A DNA stretch of 64,000 nucleotides from Sphagnum compactum. Taxonomy: Eukaryota; Bryophyta; Sphagnopsida; Sphagnales. The stretch is taken from positions 13,144,001 to 13,208,000 of the forward strand of contig OZ234494.1 in NCBI GenBank assembly GCA_965153455.1, written 5' to 3'. A program made the position numbers and the translations under genes. The notes beneath the pieces are model-generated. The model was not told where the DNA came from. It saw only the letters and a list, made by a program, of their open reading frames with translations, and ran no database searches. Positions 61,243 to 64,000 of the stretch are shown piece by piece. How positions within the stretch are numbered: the first letter of the stretch is position 1; each line of letters starts with the position of its first letter.

Positions 61243-64000
61243 TTACAAGCCTATCTCTTCTTTTACAGCAGAGAATTCAATCATGCCTAAATCATCAGGA
61301 ACAGTTTGTTGAAGCTTGCGGGGTAAGGTTTTTACAATGCTACCATGGTCATAGCCATCCATGAGAAGCTTCCCAATTTTTATTTTCCATTCTGTTGCAA
61401 GCTCGGTGGTGTCCCCCCTGCTGTGATCATGCACCACGCGGTGGCAAAAATTGAGTAAAGAGCCCAATCCACTGCTAGGATTCCAACCATAGTCTTCTAG
61501 AACTGCTGCCTCTTCTGTCGAGAGATCTCGTCCCACCTATTAGTTACAACCACCACCCAATACAAATTAAAGCATCATCCTAACAGTACAGATCTGCTGC
61601 TAACCTCATGGCAGCAGTTGCTCCATGTAAAACCACTCCTCTAGTATAGACCTGAAAGTGGTAGGCAAAGGTACTAAGTCCAAAACTACATAGGTGAACG
61701 AACCAACTCAACTTCTGCAAGCCTGTGATATTTCTTGAGACCAAACATCTCTCAGTTTTGTCGTGCGAAACCTAAGAGGGAGCTATATCAGTCTGGTCCC
61801 ATGCAATATTGCATAAGATTTATCTGCATCTCAGAAAGGTACTGATCTTCTGAAACTGAAGCATCAAAACTTCATGTTTTCTTTTCAAGCAGGAGTCTTG
61901 ATTGTGAAAGCATTCATTGAAGATAATTCCACCAGTGCTGATTCCCCATCATGAAAATTCGTGTGATTACTTGACAAAAACTCTGCTAATCAAGCACCAA
62001 CAATCTGCAACAGCAATTCCATTTTGGATTCCAGGTTATGTCGCACTAACCTCCAGCTGTCTGTTTTCTAGGAGGGCTGCCCGGCCAGTACTAGCCACAC
62101 TCATAACAGTTACCAGGCGCTTCACTTGCCACCTTACAGGCAGCGACTGTACCAGCTCAAAAAAATACGTCGCAAATCCATACTCAGGACGCTCCAGCAC
62201 AATTCTACATTGGAGTGGAAAATTTTCAAACTCACAACAATGTACCACACATGTTACAGATTTGCTAATAGTAGCAGACATACAATTAGCACATCATGTT
62301 TGATCTCTCTTTTGTTCACTGACAGACTTTGACATGTCTGCTCCTCACTATAATTCACAGGAACAGGCCATTAAGGTCAAACCTGTTATGTTTCTCAAAC
62401 ACGAAAAGAAATGCCCGCAGGCGGCGACACCATCCCCACTCCACTGGCCACTTCCGCCGTCGCAATGATTTTGTCTGTTGCATCCTTATCAGTATGATGT
62501 GAGAATCTATATTAAGTCCCTCTGCAATCTTCATCCATGGGTCCGAAAATTTGCCAACTATTGTATGCTTCTAACCATGGACCTGGACAAACTACCACTG
62601 ATACAACAATGAAGAAAATGAACTGTGGAAGTCACCTGCTCAATTAATGTGACCAGACAGGCCAGGCAGTAGCGTGGCATGGAGGTGTTGCCTTGCCCCT
62701 TTGGAACTGCAAGATCCTTCCCTACTCCACTGGTTGATCCCCAAAGCTATGCACAAAACATCAGTCGATTAATAAACCCTCTGGTTCTGGCAACCAAGGG
62801 ACTGGCAACACTGATGCTGCAAGTCTCATCCCTGGAATGGAGCCCACAGCAAGAGAAATCCAAATAGATAAATGCTACAATGCATGCACTAATGTGAAAA
62901 GCTGTTGCAGAAGTCTAGACCAACAGCAAAACCACATTGCTTGCACTCCACACGTTCACTGTAGCTATTTAGACAGGACTAACAAAGCCAATCACTTACT
63001 GGGAGTAAATAATATTCACATTGAACTCTCTCAGTCCTGTAGATGTCCTCAACTAACTTATTGAGGAACAAGCATGTATTCACCACCCAATCCAACAAAA
63101 GTAAAAATGAAGTTGGTCACAATTGAACCTGGCAAGTTGGCCTTTGACGAATAAATCAAGCTAAGAAACCTCTGATCTCCTTAAGTCACTAGATTCGTTA
63201 TGAAACTCCAACAATAATTTATGGATCAAGCTTAGCTGCAAACCATCTGGTCAACATGCATATTGTCAAGACAGTGCCTTACCTTGCCTATGACACTCTG
63301 GAGGTCACCAAATTCTGGGTTAGACAGCTCAACTTCCTCTGGATCATTGGCCCAGGCATCTCCATACACATGCATATCCTCTAGCAAACCCTTTTCTTTC
63401 AGTTGCTGTGACACATTGAAGGAAAGAAAGAAGTCAGCCAAAGCTCATGTGACTTGAGAAATACTCATAGCAGTGGAGCACTGTCCCTTTCCCGGGGTGG
63501 GCCCTTACCATGTCAAGGGAAATAGCTCATGAAGACTACAAGCATTATAGTCAGGAGTCTAGCACACTGACATGAGTTAAGTTCATGTATTAACTCATCA
63601 GAGTCCAAGGAGTACTGCTTCATTTCAGAAGACAAGGTACCTCAAGCAGGCCTGGGGCATCTTCTTGTAAGGCTGCTTCAATTGACCTGCATTTGTTTTG
63701 CAACAGCTCATCACACCTCAACAATCAGAAATATAACCATCTGATAAAAGAAACTGAAAATTAAAGGTCCACCCATGACAAAAAGATGGGATTCAACCCT
63801 CTTGTACTGATTACACACAAAAAGATGGGATTCAACCCTCTTGTGCAAAACCTTGCCCTGACAAATTCCTAATTTTACTGTGTCCAGGATAAGCATTATG
63901 TAATCTCCAGCATTATAAACCAGATAAGAGGTAAGGACCTACTCACAATTCACTTCTTTTGAATGTTGGGTCATACGACAATGGTCTGCCACCAAGTCTT
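61243..64000 (-). CDS. Conserved-looking gene of unrecognised family, 3' seven exons (runs off the right edge)
   Basis: Minus-strand exons: 64000-63947 (incomplete), 63716-63641, 63405-63283, 62746-62636, 62474-62383, 62204-62051, 61536-61243. All junctions are GT-AG and phases match. The visible 303 residues include RPLSYDPTFKRSELCDELLQ, MHVYGDAWANDPEEVELSNP, PRYCLACLVTLIEQ, RRRKWPVEWGWCRRLRAFLF, IVLERPEYGFATYFFELVQS, LPVRWQVKRLVTVMSVASTG, EEAAVLEDYGWNPSSGLGSL and WKIKIGKLLMDG, ending KEEIGL. Its Trp-rich block and long even composition look like a soluble, folded, conserved protein. I see no signal peptide, membrane segment or catalytic motif, and the N-terminus is missing. I do not assign a function. 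Confidence 0.75.

Overview
The window is nuclear DNA of a land plant. Genes are split by GT-AG introns, intergenic DNA is very AT-rich and full of decayed transposons, and short TTTAGGG-type telomere-like motifs occur. An apparent sperm-tail PG-rich repeat protein at the left edge points to a lineage with swimming sperm (bryophyte, lycophyte, fern or early seed plant). The species cannot be named from sequence alone, and no splice model here is backed by transcripts. Family assignments rest on recognising motifs by eye.

Layout: 1-737 (+) holds the last two exons of a PG-rich repeat gene. 738-7250 is AT-rich intergenic DNA with simple repeats, telomere-like motifs and a 24-base G run. 8192-9691 (+) is a group VIIIb (HECATE/INDEHISCENT-like) bHLH gene. 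Its intron carries a near-perfect 197-bp fold-back and a second usable acceptor. About 13540-14620 (-) is a dead LINE reverse transcriptase. 15768-15830 (+) is a stray copy of one importin exon and its adjoining intron. 16261-18312 (-) encodes a plastid-type UPF0114 membrane protein. 20600-22010 (-) is a decayed Ty1/copia pol. 26313-29186 is a PIF/Harbinger element with terminal inverted repeats, TTA target duplications and two broken convergent genes. 31184-31450 (-) is a copia gag scrap.

The right half is richer in genes. 33042-36852 (-) is a 14-exon gene of unrecognised family. It probably shares a telobox-containing divergent promoter with RPL37 at 38274-39851 (+). 40618-49221 (-) is a 22-exon importin-beta family gene (about 1126 aa), convergent with RPL37. 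49936-55646 is an AT-rich desert. A seven-copy array of about 125-bp units (55647-56432) lies just upstream of TAF10 (56736-59664, +). The last gene (61243 to beyond 64000, -) is the 3' part of a conserved gene I do not recognise.

The genes are housekeeping or regulatory functions that are not obviously linked: ribosome (RPL37), TFIID/SAGA (TAF10), nuclear import (importin), plastid membrane (UPF0114) and development (bHLH). I found no gene cluster acting as one pathway, no CRISPR array, no operon and no rRNA or tRNA gene that I can support.
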